In this document: positions 1-6,410 of the stretch, piece by piece
Numbering within the stretch: position 1 is the stretch's first letter
Layout: every line of letters starts with the position of its first letter
Source of the DNA: JBBTYZ01 sp038061595
GTDB taxonomy: Bacteria; Patescibacteriota; Minisyncoccia; UBA6257; GWB1-50-10
Length of the DNA stretch: 46,660 nt
Assembly (NCBI GenBank): GCA_038061595.1
Contig: JBBTYZ010000002.1
Coordinates: 1-46,660, forward strand
Direction of reading: 5' to 3'
Notes under the pieces: model-generated
The model's input: only the letters and a program-made list of their open reading frames with translations
Told to the model about the DNA's origin: nothing
Databases searched by the model: none
Translations under genes and position numbers: made by a program

Positions 1-32
1 AAAAAACAAACCCCGTACTAAACAGTACGAGG
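1..32 (-). terminator. Rho-independent terminator of the PnuC-like gene
   Basis: An inverted repeat (CCCCGTACT/AGTACGAGG, positions 12-32) is followed on the minus strand by a T-rich run (positions 1-10). It lies directly downstream of the stop of the 18-593 gene and overlaps its last codons. Confidence 0.7.
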
Positions 33-593
33 CTTTTTCTTTTCTACGAGATAGGCGTCAATAATGAATCCAAGCGAAGCGACTTGTTGCACTGCGAGCC
101 ATGGGAAATCTTCTCTCCACATTAAGGCGGCACATGTGCCGTTCATTAGGAGATACCAAACATATCCAGCGGGTTTCTTTGTGGCGAGAAGATAAGTGCC
201 GACTAGAAATCCAATCGTCACTCCAAGCTCAAGCACCTGATTCCATGTCGTAAGACCGCCGAAGTCATAAAGACTAATAGCGATTCCTACAACGGCGGCA
301 ATGCGAGCAATATAATCAAGTGATTTTGGCGTCTTGTCCTCGCCCCTAAGAGCTATGAGGAGCCCCAAAAACATTGCGGGCGCTCCCCCAGCTTCAACGA
401 AGACCACCATCCAGTTTCTTTCGGGTATAAGGAGGATGATCCACGCGGGCAGGCCGATGAGATACACGAACCATGAACGAATCCGCCAGATTCGCTCCTT
501 CTCTTTGTTATTGCTGCGTTCCGCGCGGGAGAAGAAAATCTTATTGAGGAGGTAAAAAAGCCCTCCCCAAACTTGCAGGAAGTTTTGGAGCAT
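18..593 (-). CDS. PnuC-like multi-spanning membrane protein
   Basis: A 191-residue protein with about six hydrophobic segments after a charged N-terminal stretch (residues 20-38). The C-terminal part contains GYVWYLLMNG and a later Q-x3-SLGF-x3-AY pattern, which resembles the last two helices of PnuC-type nicotinamide riboside transporters. PnuC proteins carry uncharged vitamin B3 precursors through the inner membrane; that role here is inference from a weak resemblance, and the substrate is uncertain. The ATG is preceded by a good Shine-Dalgarno (GAGGAG) and by a TTGAAA-N17-TAAAAT promoter that is nearly identical to the one of the Fic-like gene. The gene stands alone between two terminators. 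Confidence 0.55.
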   Translation of the reverse strand: MLQNFLQVWGGLFYLLNKIFFSRAERSNNKEKERIWRIRSWFVYLIGLPAWIILLIPERNWMVVFVEAGGAPAMFLGLLIALRGEDKTPKSLDYIARIAAVVGIAISLYDFGGLTTWNQVLELGVTIGFLVGTYLLATKKPAGYVWYLLMNGTCAALMWREDFPWLAVQQVASLGFIIDAYLVEKKKPRTV

Positions 594-616
594 TCACTCC
601 TCTGTTTTGGATGTAT

Positions 617-661
617 AAAAATACTGACCGAATTTTAATACAATCTCACTGATATTTCAAG
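617..661 (-). promoter_or_regulatory. Promoter of the PnuC-like gene (45-bp shared module, copy A)
   Basis: On the minus strand TTGAAA (655-660), a 17-base spacer and TAAAAT (632-637) are followed by a T-rich start region. The whole 45-bp block matches 3273-3317 at 39 of 45 positions. Confidence 0.65.
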
Positions 662-663
662 AT

Positions 664-697
664 AAAAAAACAGAGCGCAGGATTTCTCCTACGCCCT
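664..697 (-). terminator. Terminator of the HD/PDE-like gene
   Basis: The minus strand reads a GGCGTAGGA stem, a GAAA loop, the matching arm TCCTGCGC, then CTG and seven T. It sits about 25 bases past the stop codon at 723. Confidence 0.7.
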
Positions 698-722
698 TAC
701 TTCTGTTGGCGCACGGCTGGTG

Positions 723-1412
723 CTACGCCGTTGCCGCGACCGGCTCCTCCTCGAGGATTGCCACGAGCTCGCGAGCTTCCGCGATCTTGGCGTCGATGTC
801 GTTCTGGGTGAACATCTCCTTCGCCCAGTCGGTCGTGAACTTCAGGCTGGCGTGGAAGCCCTCCTGCATCTTCAACACCTCGAAGCGGCTCCGGTGCCAC
901 TCCTCCGAGAGGCCGATGATGACCTGTTGAATCCAGGCGGTGCTCATCGCCTGGCTACGGTCCGCGTCACGCACGATCTGGCCGAGGAGGCCGATCTCCT
1001 CCGAAGGAGTCTTGTACGGAAACTCCGTCCATCGGATGATCGCCGCGATGTCCTCGAAGTGATCCACATCTTCCGGAGCCAGATGCTCCCGCAGGCCTTC
1101 CAACGCCCGCGCGATGTTCACGGAGTCCAGTCCTCCCTCACCCGTGTGATTGAAATCGTGGAAGAGGCCAGCGATGAGGAGATTCCGCATCTGCCGCGGC
1201 GTGAGCTTGTCGATGTAGTAGATGCACGCCTGATAGCACAGCCACATCACGTGGCAGACATACCGGAAGTTGTGATACGGATGAGTCAGGTTCTTCGCGT
1301 GGTGGAAGACGGCCCGGAAGTAACTCCGGAGGTCGCCCTCGTACAGCCCGCCATCGTTCTTCACGATAGACGGAATACTGCCGATGATTCCTATCGTCGT
1401 TTTACGGACCAT
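723..1412 (-). CDS. HD-domain phosphohydrolase with PDEase_I-like motif
   Basis: A 229-residue protein of the HD superfamily. Visible metal ligands are H47 in PYHNFRY, the HD pair at 85-86 in LFHDFNHTG with H89, and D149/D151 in RDADRSQ. The PYHN...HDxxH spacing recalls the catalytic domain of class I cyclic nucleotide phosphodiesterases, so a nucleotide or cyclic nucleotide substrate is a reasonable guess but not shown. The gene is much richer in G+C than the surrounding core genes, which suggests transfer or a different codon regime. It has its own consensus promoter (TTGACA-N17-CATAAT), a leader of roughly 55 bases with a small hairpin (1444-1463), a G-rich Shine-Dalgarno candidate, and its own terminator. 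No neighbour suggests a pathway. Confidence 0.75.
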   Translation of the reverse strand: MVRKTTIGIIGSIPSIVKNDGGLYEGDLRSYFRAVFHHAKNLTHPYHNFRYVCHVMWLCYQACIYYIDKLTPRQMRNLLIAGLFHDFNHTGEGGLDSVNIARALEGLREHLAPEDVDHFEDIAAIIRWTEFPYKTPSEEIGLLGQIVRDADRSQAMSTAWIQQVIIGLSEEWHRSRFEVLKMQEGFHASLKFTTDWAKEMFTQNDIDAKIAEARELVAILEEEPVAATA

Positions 1413-1443
1413 AACTTGGATCCCCCGTTTTCGTTGATTGTTT

Positions 1444-1504
1444 GGAGACCGATTGCTGGTCTCATGTTGGGGACAATTATGATATACAAACGTGATTTTG
1501 TCAA
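1444..1504 (-). promoter_or_regulatory. Promoter and leader hairpin of the HD/PDE-like gene
   Basis: The -35 TTGACA (1499-1504), a 17-base spacer and the -10 CATAAT (1476-1481) lie on the minus strand. Inside the predicted 5' leader a GAGACC/GGTCTC inverted repeat (1444-1463) can fold before the start codon. Confidence 0.65.
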
Positions 1505-1511
1505 TGTAAAC

Positions 1512-1543
1512 AAAAACCGCCCCTTTTTACGGGGACGGTTTTT
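1512..1543. terminator. Terminator of the cold-shock gene
   Basis: An inverted repeat AAAAACCG-CCCC/GGGG-A-CGGTTTTT lies just past the stop of the cold-shock gene. Both strands show a T-run, so it could work in either direction. Confidence 0.75.
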
Positions 1544-1555
1544 GTTATCTGCAAT

Positions 1556-1756
1556 TTACTTGCGTGATACGCCTACGGCTGACGGGCCCTTTTCGCCCTG
1601 AACAACTTCAAAAGTGACACTGTCACCTTCCTTCAGTTCATCAAAAGTTACGCCTTTCAACTCTTTCGAGTGGAAAAACAAATCCTTTGCCTCGCCTTCG
1701 CGAGAAATGAATCCGAATGCCCTATCTCTTATAAGCGTCTTAATAGTTCCATCCAT
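1556..1756 (-). CDS. Cold-shock domain protein (CspA family)
   Basis: A 66-residue single cold-shock domain of standard length. RNP1 is seen as AFGFISRE (residues 13-20) and RNP2 as DLFFHSKEL (25-33). The family binds single-stranded RNA/DNA and melts structures in mRNA, acting in the cytoplasm as an RNA chaperone. The promoter lies about 80 bases upstream, leaving a leader of roughly 70 bases; long structured leaders are typical for csp mRNAs and often control them, though no specific thermosensor is assigned here. It is monocistronic with its own terminator. Confidence 0.93.
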   Translation of the reverse strand: MDGTIKTLIRDRAFGFISREGEAKDLFFHSKELKGVTFDELKEGDSVTFEVVQGEKGPSAVGVSRK

Positions 1757-1833
1757 GTGATTTTGCTTTTGTTATTTTTACCGAGAAACCGACTCTATTT
1801 CCCTACCCTCTTCCTCTATAGATCTTGGTAAGT

Positions 1834-1862
1834 ATCATAGCTTATAAGGCACATTTAGTCAA
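1834..1862 (-). promoter_or_regulatory. Promoter of the cold-shock gene
   Basis: On the minus strand TTGACT (1857-1862), a 17-base spacer and TATGAT (1834-1839) form a near-consensus promoter. It predicts a leader of about 70 bases before the ATG at 1756. Confidence 0.65.
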
Positions 1863-1868
1863 ATCAAC

Positions 1869-2459
1869 TTAGTTTTTGTTCTTGAGGTGCCGCATCTCGT
1901 TATCCAAGAGGTTTATAGAGCTCTCTATTAATAAAAAGAGTAATTTTGCTGATTTATTGTAGCGGCGGAATTTTGTTTTTTTTAAAGCTCGGTACATAGG
2001 CATTACAATTGGCAGAAAGAAAGACTTAGTCCATTTTTCTCCCAGTAGCGTTAAAGCATATGCGACGCCCGTAAAATTATCGCAAAGGTCCGACAATTTT
2101 ATAAGTCGCACAGCTTCTTCGTCACGCGACACCCGGCGGATATACGGACTATGATTATAATCCCCCAATGTATTTGTCATGCCGTTCACGAGTTCCAACC
2201 CCCGATGCGTAAATACTTTTATAATTTCCTTCTCTTTGGCGTTAGTATCTTCCAAAAGATCATGGCCCAAAGCAGACTTAATTATTATTTGCCTCTCTTT
2301 CGCGCTCCCCTCGCGCGTTGTATTTAAAATATAACCTAAAAGTTTCGAGACGCGTAGCAAGTGATGCCACACAGGCATATTACCTACTCGTTTTTGCCCA
2401 CGGTGTTTTTGTTGTATAAAACGCAGAGCTTTTTTATAATCTTTTGTTTCTTGTGCCAT
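1869..2459 (-). CDS. HD-domain protein related to (p)ppGpp hydrolases
   Basis: A 196-residue protein whose first 130 residues show the HD pattern of SpoT/Mesh1-type alarmone hydrolases: HRGQKR (19-24), HH at 32-33 in WHHLLRV, the HD pair at 66-67 with ED at 70-71 (GHDLLEDT), and IKLSDLCDN (120-128), which matches the family's IKLADRxxN. No synthetase or TGS domain follows, so it would be a stand-alone small alarmone hydrolase or another nucleotide pyrophosphohydrolase. The C-terminal 65 residues are basic and hydrophobic, and I do not recognise them. The assignment to the HD family is secure; the ppGpp substrate is inference. Confidence 0.75.
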   Translation of the reverse strand: MAQETKDYKKALRFIQQKHRGQKRVGNMPVWHHLLRVSKLLGYILNTTREGSAKERQIIIKSALGHDLLEDTNAKEKEIIKVFTHRGLELVNGMTNTLGDYNHSPYIRRVSRDEEAVRLIKLSDLCDNFTGVAYALTLLGEKWTKSFFLPIVMPMYRALKKTKFRRYNKSAKLLFLLIESSINLLDNEMRHLKNKN

Positions 2460-2478
2460 TGCTTAAATAATAAAACAA

Positions 2479-2506
2479 AAAATAGGCGCCGCAAAACGCC
2501 TATTTT
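2479..2506 (-). terminator. Terminator of the Fic-like gene
   Basis: An AAAATAGGCG/CGCCTATTTT inverted repeat is followed by T residues on the minus strand. It lies close behind the out-of-frame stop at 2513, which fits that stop being the ancestral end of the gene. Confidence 0.65.
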
Positions 2507-2512
2507 GATTAC

Positions 2513-2669
2513 TTAAACGAAACAATTACGGAAATATTCGGTGTGAGCTTTGAGATTGCGCATGGTTGCATAGTGAGTTTCGCGTTCTCTGAAAACCGGC
2601 AACTGGGGTAGCGGTACCAGAAGCGAAAGCCACATTACGGCAGCGGTTGCGCATCTTCCGCATCCGTCC
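2513..2669 (-). pseudogene. Out-of-frame C-terminal part of the Fic-like gene
   Basis: In the frame ending with TAA at 2513-2515 the minus strand encodes GGDGCGR, then about 45 residues including LPVFRERETHYATM. GDGCGR completes a Fic active-site motif with the IHPW that ends the upstream frame at 2674-2682. The shift lies in the G-rich run at 2669-2673. About 50 residues of plausible Fic helix follow, ending right before a terminator. This can be a real mutation or an assembly error in the homopolymer. Confidence 0.7.
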
Positions 2670-3249
2670 CCGCCCAAGGATGGATTTGGCCGTCTATCAT
2701 GTGGTCGGCGAACGCGAGAAGTTCTGCTTGTGACAGTTGGCCGGATTCCGCACGCCGTATCTTCTCAAACAAAGTCCTATAAAAAGATTCCATTGCGAAT
2801 TCAAGGTCAATCGGTTTCAGGTTGAGGCTGGTATACGAGATAGTCCAGGTGCGATATCGGTGATTCACCTTCCACGGCTTGCCTGTTTCGCCGCTCAAGC
2901 GTCCAGCCTCCGCTTCCAGTTCGGAAAAAGTTTCCTTGTAGGCATCGGGATTTTGAAGATCTTTGTTGATGATGTCGTACCACAATTCCATCATTTGCCT
3001 CATGGCTGTGGGATCCGACGGTTGATTTTGCCCCCTATCCCATGCGTTGGTGATAAGGAACAGGGTGTTTTCCTCAACCTGCCTTCTTAAATCTTCCCCT
3101 GATTTGAGCAAGGGTTTCTTTGAACTACTTGAGCTTGTATCGGAGATGCCTTTGGCGGTCCTACTTCTGCGAGTCAGGTTTTCTTTGAATATGTCTGCAA
3201 ACTCCATGAACTTCAGTCCGCGTAGGGCAAATGAGGCTCTTTTAGTCAC
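2635..3249 (-). CDS. Fic/DOC-like protein, frameshifted before the active-site loop
   Basis: The open frame gives 204 residues starting at a GTG with a strong Shine-Dalgarno (GGGAGGA) about eight bases upstream. Residues 30-55 are a Ser/Lys-rich linker and the rest is helical. Near the end AELLAFADHMIDGQIHPW looks like the helix leading into the Fic motif HPFxDGNGR, but the frame then reads through to an unrelated tail. The missing DGCGR lies in another frame (see 2513-2669). Intact Fic proteins use this motif to transfer AMP or other phosphate-containing groups to proteins. The Asn of DGNGR would be Cys here. The gene is probably inactive unless the shift is a sequencing error. The promoter is the 45-bp module at 3273-3317. 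Confidence 0.7.
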   Translation of the reverse strand: MTKRASFALRGLKFMEFADIFKENLTRRSRTAKGISDTSSSSSKKPLLKSGEDLRRQVEENTLFLITNAWDRGQNQPSDPTAMRQMMELWYDIINKDLQNPDAYKETFSELEAEAGRLSGETGKPWKVNHRYRTWTISYTSLNLKPIDLEFAMESFYRTLFEKIRRAESGQLSQAELLAFADHMIDGQIHPWAGTDAEDAQPLP

Positions 3250-3272
3250 TTGATGTTTCCTCCCGGTTTATC

Positions 3273-3317
3273 AAAAATACTGTGCGAATCTTAATACAAT
3301 CTCTCTAAAATTTCAAG
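3273..3317 (-). promoter_or_regulatory. Promoter of the Fic-like gene (45-bp shared module, copy B)
   Basis: On the minus strand TTGAAA (3311-3316), 17 bases and TAAGAT (3288-3293). The spacer and the downstream start region are also conserved with copy A at 617-661. Confidence 0.65.
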
Positions 3318-3333
3318 TTTATGTAAAAAAAAA

Positions 3334-3379
3334 TAAGCCCTCGGCGCAGTCCGTAAATTCACGGATGTGCCAAGGGCTT
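3334..3379 (-). terminator. Terminator overlapping the end of the 225-aa gene
   Basis: The arms AAGCCCTTGGC and GCCGAGGGCTT, with an inner TCCGT/ACGGA pair, are followed by nine T on the minus strand. The first arm encodes the last residues and the stop codon lies in the stem-loop. Confidence 0.75.
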
Positions 3380-4036
3380 GATGCCGATCCAATTACTGCA
3401 GGTCGGGCTTTCGAAGCGTGGATTATCATGATAGAAATCGATGACCGGCATTCCACTTTCAAAGTCGCCCACATGCACTCGTTGCCCCTTCAGAGTCTTC
3501 GTGAAACAGCGGGCAAATGTGCTATGGAAAAGGCGGACGCCTGTTTTCAAGGAGTGAGCGAGAGTGGCATAGAAAAATACTCTTGCGGTTGGAACTTCTT
3601 CGTTCGGAGAAAGGGTCAGTTTTTGATCTTCCCAGCCTTTATTCAAAGAAGTTCTCATTGCTTCCTTTCGAATAAGTCGCCAGCAGGCAAAACCCACATC
3701 TCTCGCGAACGGCTCATTCTCGTACCAACGGCTCTTGCGATACTCTTCAGGGCCGGTGTGGTGACGCGTGTCCACAACCCTGCGGACCTCTACGATTGAG
3801 AGCGGAAAAACAGCGACCAGGATGTGCGTTCCCTTGCACTCTTCGAGAACGGGTTTCGAGAATGGAATCTTGACCAAAGCTTTCAAGTCTTCTCCCTGCG
3901 GTTCCAACCTGAAGTGTTTGACGGCTTCTTCAATTCCGAAAAAGTTGCGTCCCATTATCTCGCGGGCGCGCATTTGACCTTGAGTTGATCCGAAAAGTGC
4001 GGCTGTCCTCGTTGCTACGGCTGAGTTGCCGGTCAT
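3359..4036 (-). CDS. Conserved hypothetical protein, 225 aa
   Basis: I do not recognise a characterised domain. The N-terminus (GNSAVATRTAALFG) and the MGRNFFGIEEAVKHF stretch near residue 28 look like a conserved family that I believe recurs in Parcubacteria, but I cannot name it. The protein is soluble, without a signal peptide or membrane segment, mixed alpha/beta with several Trp and His (RHHTGPEEY, FYHDNPRF). It has its own promoter (TTGACG-N17-TATTGT on the minus strand near 4070-4098), an AGGAAA ribosome site, and a terminator that overlaps its 3' end. It is an independent transcription unit downstream of the helicase gene. Confidence 0.7.
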   Translation of the reverse strand: MTGNSAVATRTAALFGSTQGQMRAREIMGRNFFGIEEAVKHFRLEPQGEDLKALVKIPFSKPVLEECKGTHILVAVFPLSIVEVRRVVDTRHHTGPEEYRKSRWYENEPFARDVGFACWRLIRKEAMRTSLNKGWEDQKLTLSPNEEVPTARVFFYATLAHSLKTGVRLFHSTFARCFTKTLKGQRVHVGDFESGMPVIDFYHDNPRFESPTCSNWIGIKPLAHP

Positions 4037-4117
4037 TGATTTTCCTGTCTTAGATGTGAGAGAACTGCCCCTACAATAATAGAATTGTGAGGCGACGTCA
4101 ATGTAAAGGCCAAGTTT

Positions 4118-5386
4118 TTACCTGTGTCCGTAAGAACGTCTTCCGAAGCGTGAGCTTCTGTTCCCACCGGAACGGGATGAATTTCCGCTAGGGCGGAATG
4201 AGCCTCCCGATCGGCGTGGAGTGAAATTTCTCTCCGGTCTTTCGCTTGTCTTCAGCAACATAGAAGGCGGGGGTAATTCCGGAATTTTTGATACTGGCAA
4301 AACTTTTTGTATCAGTTTCTCAATTTGTCTTACGTCCCCTCTTTGATCTGGGCGAGAGAAAGATATTGCGTGTCCGCCTGCGCCGGCGCGCGCCGTTCTA
4401 CCTATGCGATGCACATAGTCTTCGGCATTTTGCGGTAAGTCATAATTCAAAACAAGTTCAATATTTGTAACATCTATTCCACGTGCCGCGATATCAGTTG
4501 CCACAAGAACTCTAAATCTTCCTGTTTTAAAACCTTGCAATGCTTCTTGCCTTTGTTTTAATGAGCGGTTGGAATGAATTTCTGAAGCTGCGTGTCCCAA
4601 TGCACGCAAGTGTGAGGCAATTCTTTTAGCGCTGAATTTAGTGCGGGCGAAAACCAAAACCGAGCCTTTATATTCCTGAAGTAATTTTTCCAAAAGCCGA
4701 GGCTTGTCCGGTTGGGTTACGAAAAATAATTCTTGGGTGACATCTTTGACCGTTGTCCCTGATCGAGCTATTTCAACTCTTATAGGGAGCTTGAGATAGG
4801 TTTTGGCGATGCTCACAATTTCTTCTGGCATTGTGGCTGAGAAAAGCATGGTCTGTCTTTCTTTTGGTAGGACAAAAAGAATTTTCTTTAACTGTGGGGC
4901 AAAACCCATATCAAGCATGCGATCGGCCTCATCCAGCACGAGCGCGCTTACGTTTTTTAAAGAAATAGTTTTCTGCTCCATGTGGTCAATAATTCTCCCT
5001 GGGGTACCGATAATAATTTGAGGATTGCGGCGCAGATCTTTAATTTGCCTAAAGATAGACTCTCCACCAATGAGCGTTGCTGTTCTCAAATTAAGTGATA
5101 CGCCCACTTTGCGAAGAGTTTCTTCTATTTGTTGAGCAAGTTCACGCGTTGGCGCAATCACAAGAGCCAGGCCTTTGCCTTGCATCATGTGTTGGATTAA
5201 AGGAATGCCGAAAGCGAGAGTCTTTCCCGTTCCGGTCTGCGCAATGCCCATTAAATCCTTGCCTTCAATTGCTATTGGGATTGATTGTACCTGGATTGGA
5301 GTCGGCTCTACAAAACCCATCTTTGTGATGATTTCTAGTATTCCGGGAGCAATTCCCAGTCCGTAGAATCCCTTATCATTTGTCAT
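4118..5386 (-). CDS. DEAD-box ATP-dependent RNA helicase
   Basis: A 422-residue DEAD-box helicase with all motifs in order: Q motif (TPIQVQSIPI), motif I AQTGTGKT, Ia PTRELAQQ, Ib TPGRI, II DEAD, III SAT, V TDIAARGID, VI HRIGRTARAG. After residue 370 a basic tail rich in Arg/Gly/Ser follows, as in RhlE-type enzymes, which typically aids RNA binding. The protein unwinds short RNA duplexes in ribosome assembly or mRNA turnover in the cytoplasm. It is divergent from obg. A TGC-TAAGAT extended -10 lies only six bases before the ATG, so the message should be leaderless. No clear terminator is seen after the stop. Confidence 0.95.
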   Translation of the reverse strand: MTNDKGFYGLGIAPGILEIITKMGFVEPTPIQVQSIPIAIEGKDLMGIAQTGTGKTLAFGIPLIQHMMQGKGLALVIAPTRELAQQIEETLRKVGVSLNLRTATLIGGESIFRQIKDLRRNPQIIIGTPGRIIDHMEQKTISLKNVSALVLDEADRMLDMGFAPQLKKILFVLPKERQTMLFSATMPEEIVSIAKTYLKLPIRVEIARSGTTVKDVTQELFFVTQPDKPRLLEKLLQEYKGSVLVFARTKFSAKRIASHLRALGHAASEIHSNRSLKQRQEALQGFKTGRFRVLVATDIAARGIDVTNIELVLNYDLPQNAEDYVHRIGRTARAGAGGHAISFSRPDQRGDVRQIEKLIQKVLPVSKIPELPPPSMLLKTSERPERNFTPRRSGGSFRPSGNSSRSGGNRSSRFGRRSYGHR

Positions 5387-5392
5387 TGGGCT

Positions 5393-5437
5393 ATCTTAGC
5401 ACAGACAATTGAAATAAGCGAGTTTTTGTGTTATAAT
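5393..5437. promoter_or_regulatory. Divergent promoters helicase/obg
   Basis: Forward: TTGAAA (5409-5414), 17 bases, TATAAT (5432-5437), only nine bases before the obg ATG at 5447. Reverse: extended -10 TGC-TAAGAT (box at 5393-5398), six bases before the helicase ATG. Both predict leaderless or nearly leaderless mRNAs. Confidence 0.75.
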
Positions 5438-5446
5438 TCGTGTCTT

Positions 5447-6409
5447 ATGTTGATAGATGATGTAAAAATAAGGATTAAAGCCGGAAATGGCGGAAAAGGC
5501 GCCGTAGCTTTTAATCACAACATGATGAGCTTGGGTCCAACGGGTGGAACGGGTGGTAATGGTGCGAGCGTTTTTGCTATGGGCGTTTCCGACCTAAGTG
5601 CGCTTAACCAATTCAAATATAAAAAGATTGTTCAGGGTGAAGACGGACATGACGGTAGAAAACAATTCATGGACGGTAATGATGGTGAAAATCTAACTTT
5701 CAAAGTTCCGGTTGGCACTGTAATCACTAATCTTGAAAGTAAGGCCAAGACGGAGATAACTAAAATCGGAGAACGAGTGCTTCTTGGACGCGGAGGCAGG
5801 GGCGGTAAGGGAAATTTTCATTTCAGATCTTCCAAGAACACATCTCCTAAAGAATTCCAGCCAGGACTACCGGGAGATGACTTAGAGTTCCAACTGGAAT
5901 TGAAGCTCATTGCCGATATTGGTTTTGTCGGTCTCCCAAACGTTGGAAAATCCAGTTTGTTAAACGAACTTACTAACGCAAAAAGCAAAGTAGCCAATTA
6001 CTCTTTCACTACACTTGAGCCAAATCTGGGTGTTTATTACGAGTTGATACTCGCCGATATTCCCGGACTTATAGAGAACTCATCTTCGGGGAAGGGATTG
6101 GGAATAAAATTTCTTCGACACATAGAACGTACCCGTATTTTGTTCCATTTCATCTCCGCCGAGTCGCTTCATTCTCAGAAAGACTATGAAGTTATTAGGA
6201 GAGAGCTTGGCACCTTTAACAAAGATCTTTTGAAGAAGACAGAGTATTTATTTTTAACAAAAAGCGATATCTTAAGAGAGGAGGCTTGCAAGGAGAAATT
6301 AAAAATACTCAAAAAAATAAATCCTAAAGCAATTGCGATTTCCGTGTACGATTTGGATAGCATTAAGAAAGTGCAAAAGATATTAAATAAGATAAAAGCT
6401 GAAAAATAA
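5447..6409 (+). CDS. obg: GTPase Obg/CgtA
   Basis: About 320 residues. I start at MLIDDVKIRI because the TATAAT box overlaps the upstream in-frame ATG at 5426. Residues 1-155 form the glycine-rich Obg fold (KAGNGGKGAVAF, GGRGGKGNFHF). The G domain follows with G1 GLPNVGKSS, switch FTT, G3 DIPGLIE and G4 TKSD. The C-terminal OCT domain found in many Obg proteins is absent. The GTPase acts in large ribosomal subunit maturation and stress signalling. It is the first gene of a unit with the ABC-F protein (one-base gap) and a K+ channel (two-base gap). Confidence 0.95.
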   Translation: MLIDDVKIRIKAGNGGKGAVAFNHNMMSLGPTGGTGGNGASVFAMGVSDLSALNQFKYKKIVQGEDGHDGRKQFMDGNDGENLTFKVPVGTVITNLESKAKTEITKIGERVLLGRGGRGGKGNFHFRSSKNTSPKEFQPGLPGDDLEFQLELKLIADIGFVGLPNVGKSSLLNELTNAKSKVANYSFTTLEPNLGVYYELILADIPGLIENSSSGKGLGIKFLRHIERTRILFHFISAESLHSQKDYEVIRRELGTFNKDLLKKTEYLFLTKSDILREEACKEKLKILKKINPKAIAISVYDLDSIKKVQKILNKIKAEK

Positions 6410-6410
6410 T

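Noticed and set aside
720..1601. 293-aa plus-strand frame opposite the HD/PDE-like gene
   Set aside because: It mirrors a G+C-rich gene with clear metal-binding motifs, promoter and terminator on the other strand; its own product has no recognisable domain.
5426..5446. Upstream ATG of obg adding seven residues
   Set aside because: The TATAAT box overlaps this segment and the Obg fold starts at MLIDDVKIRI.
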